A stretch of 7,125 nucleotides of DNA, taken from assembly GCA_002348535.1 (NCBI GenBank), contig DEBL01000185.1:2525-9649 (forward strand), read 5' to 3'. Below, piece after piece: positions 6,436 to 7,125 of this stretch. Origin of the DNA: Deltaproteobacteria bacterium UBA2957 (lineage in GTDB: Bacteria > Myxococcota_A > UBA796). The position numbers and the translations under genes were made by a program. Each line of letters begins with the position of its first letter. Positions within the stretch are counted from its first letter, which is position 1. The notes under the pieces are model-generated. The model saw only the letters and a program-made list of their open reading frames with translations, ran no database searches and was not told where the DNA came from.

Positions 6436-6441
6436 CCAGCG

Positions 6442-7125
6442 ATGACCCACGCCGTGACCCGACCCAGAAAACCGTTTTTTAGTGCCAGCGGACGGCTCGA
6501 GGTCCATCAACTGCCTGCTGCGTCCGACAATCTTGTCTGGATCGCAGTCTGCACCGAAACAGGCTCAGCCGGCGCGGTCGACGGACCCGATGCGGAGACC
6601 GTCCTCACCTACTGCAAGGCCCAAGGCATACGGTTGACGACCATCCTGAACACGCACACGCATCCCGATCACATTGGACTGAACCGAGGCTTAGCTGAAC
6701 GCCATTTGCTGCGTCAGATGCGGGTGATTGGCGCAGCCGCCCGCGCTTCGGATGTGCCGGGGATCACTGAACGTGTCGCGGACGGTGACCGATTTCAACT
6801 TGGCGATGCCATCGGCAAAGTGTGGATGACTGAGGGCCACCTCAATGGCCACATCTCATTTCTCGTGGACGGCGTGCTGTTCTGCGGTGACACGCTGTTT
6901 GGTGGCGGCTGCGGTCGGTTGTTTGATGGGCCTGCATCGAAGATGCATGCAAGCCTGCAACGTTTCATCACCCTACCGGTGGAAACCAAGGTGTGTTGCG
7001 GCCACGAGTACACGCAAGACAACCTGCGCTTCGCATGGATGATTGACCGTGACAACCCCGCTCTCCGCGACCGTATCCAAGAGGTGTGGAACATTCGACG
7101 CCTTGGCGGCTGCACCGTGCCTTTC
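6442..7125 (+). CDS. gloB: Hydroxyacylglutathione hydrolase (glyoxalase II), C-terminus cut by window
   Basis: A metallo-beta-lactamase-fold enzyme that hydrolyses S-D-lactoylglutathione to D-lactate and glutathione, the second step of methylglyoxal detoxification in the cytosol. The visible 228 residues read VHQLPAASDNLVW (21-33), NTHTHPDHIG (70-79) with ligands His72, His74, Asp76 and His77, GHLNGHISF (132-140) with His133, FCGDTLFGGGCGRLFDG (147-163) with the bridging Asp150, and CCGHEYTQDNLRFA (185-198) with His188. All seven binuclear-site residues are therefore present, and the CGRLFDG and HEYT motifs are glyoxalase II-specific rather than general MBL. DNPALRDR (204-211) and the TVPF tail are typical of GloB; roughly 30 C-terminal residues, including the last glutathione-contacting Arg/Lys, lie outside the window. 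ATG 6442 is the first start after long non-homologous sequence but has no clear Shine-Dalgarno; GTG 6454 is an alternative. It is divergent from the transporter gene. Confidence 0.94.
   Translation, partial: MTHAVTRPRKPFFSASGRLEVHQLPAASDNLVWIAVCTETGSAGAVDGPDAETVLTYCKAQGIRLTTILNTHTHPDHIGLNRGLAERHLLRQMRVIGAAARASDVPGITERVADGDRFQLGDAIGKVWMTEGHLNGHISFLVDGVLFCGDTLFGGGCGRLFDGPASKMHASLQRFITLPVETKVCCGHEYTQDNLRFAWMIDRDNPALRDRIQEVWNIRRLGGCTVPF

Noticed and set aside
6795..7115. Minus-strand frame opposite gloB
   Set aside because: The plus strand encodes all glyoxalase II metal ligands in one uninterrupted frame that is simply cut by the window end.
1..7125. A coherent undescribed system (defence, biosynthetic cluster or mobile element)
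   Set aside because: The genes belong to separate, mostly housekeeping functions, and no direct repeats, integrase, transposase, toxin or conserved accessory cassette was seen.

Overview
The window holds seven protein genes packed with almost no free DNA: two are cut by the window edges and five are complete. No tRNA, rRNA, CRISPR array, insertion sequence or phage gene is visible, and no gap exceeds 80 bases. Codons are GC-rich with GC-biased third positions. A lipoprotein with an Asp/Ala-rich linker, a sulfatase-like lipoprotein with TPR repeats and a divergent tandem PilZ-like protein together suggest a Gram-negative bacterium of the former Deltaproteobacteria (Myxococcota or Bradymonadota-like). 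This placement is an inference from style, not a marker-based assignment.

Layout. At the left edge (1-127, minus) is the N-terminus of a lipoprotein, divergent from a lipoprotein-type alkaline-phosphatase-superfamily (sulfatase-like) enzyme with C-terminal TPR repeats (180-2105, plus). That gene converges with, and overlaps by 32 bases, an orphan dTDP-4-dehydrorhamnose 3,5-epimerase gene, rfbC (2074-2616, minus). A short divergent gap follows. Next come a two-domain PilZ-like protein (2695-3348, plus) and a monomeric NADP-dependent isocitrate dehydrogenase, icd (3396-5624, plus), 47 bases apart and possibly cotranscribed. The icd stop codon overlaps the stop of a convergent queuosine-precursor transporter gene (5621-6385, minus). 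A 56-base divergent gap then leads to a glyoxalase II gene, gloB (6442 to beyond the right edge, plus).

Function. The genes do not form one pathway. They cover central carbon metabolism (icd), methylglyoxal detoxification (gloB), import of a tRNA-modification precursor (yhhQ-like), cell-surface sugar synthesis (rfbC), and envelope or unknown roles (two lipoproteins, the PilZ-like protein). I see no clear defence system, biosynthetic cluster or mobile system. The least explained pieces are the PilZ-like protein, the sulfatase-like enzyme with Thr in place of the usual formylglycine Cys, and a possible hairpin in the leader of the queuosine-precursor transporter gene.
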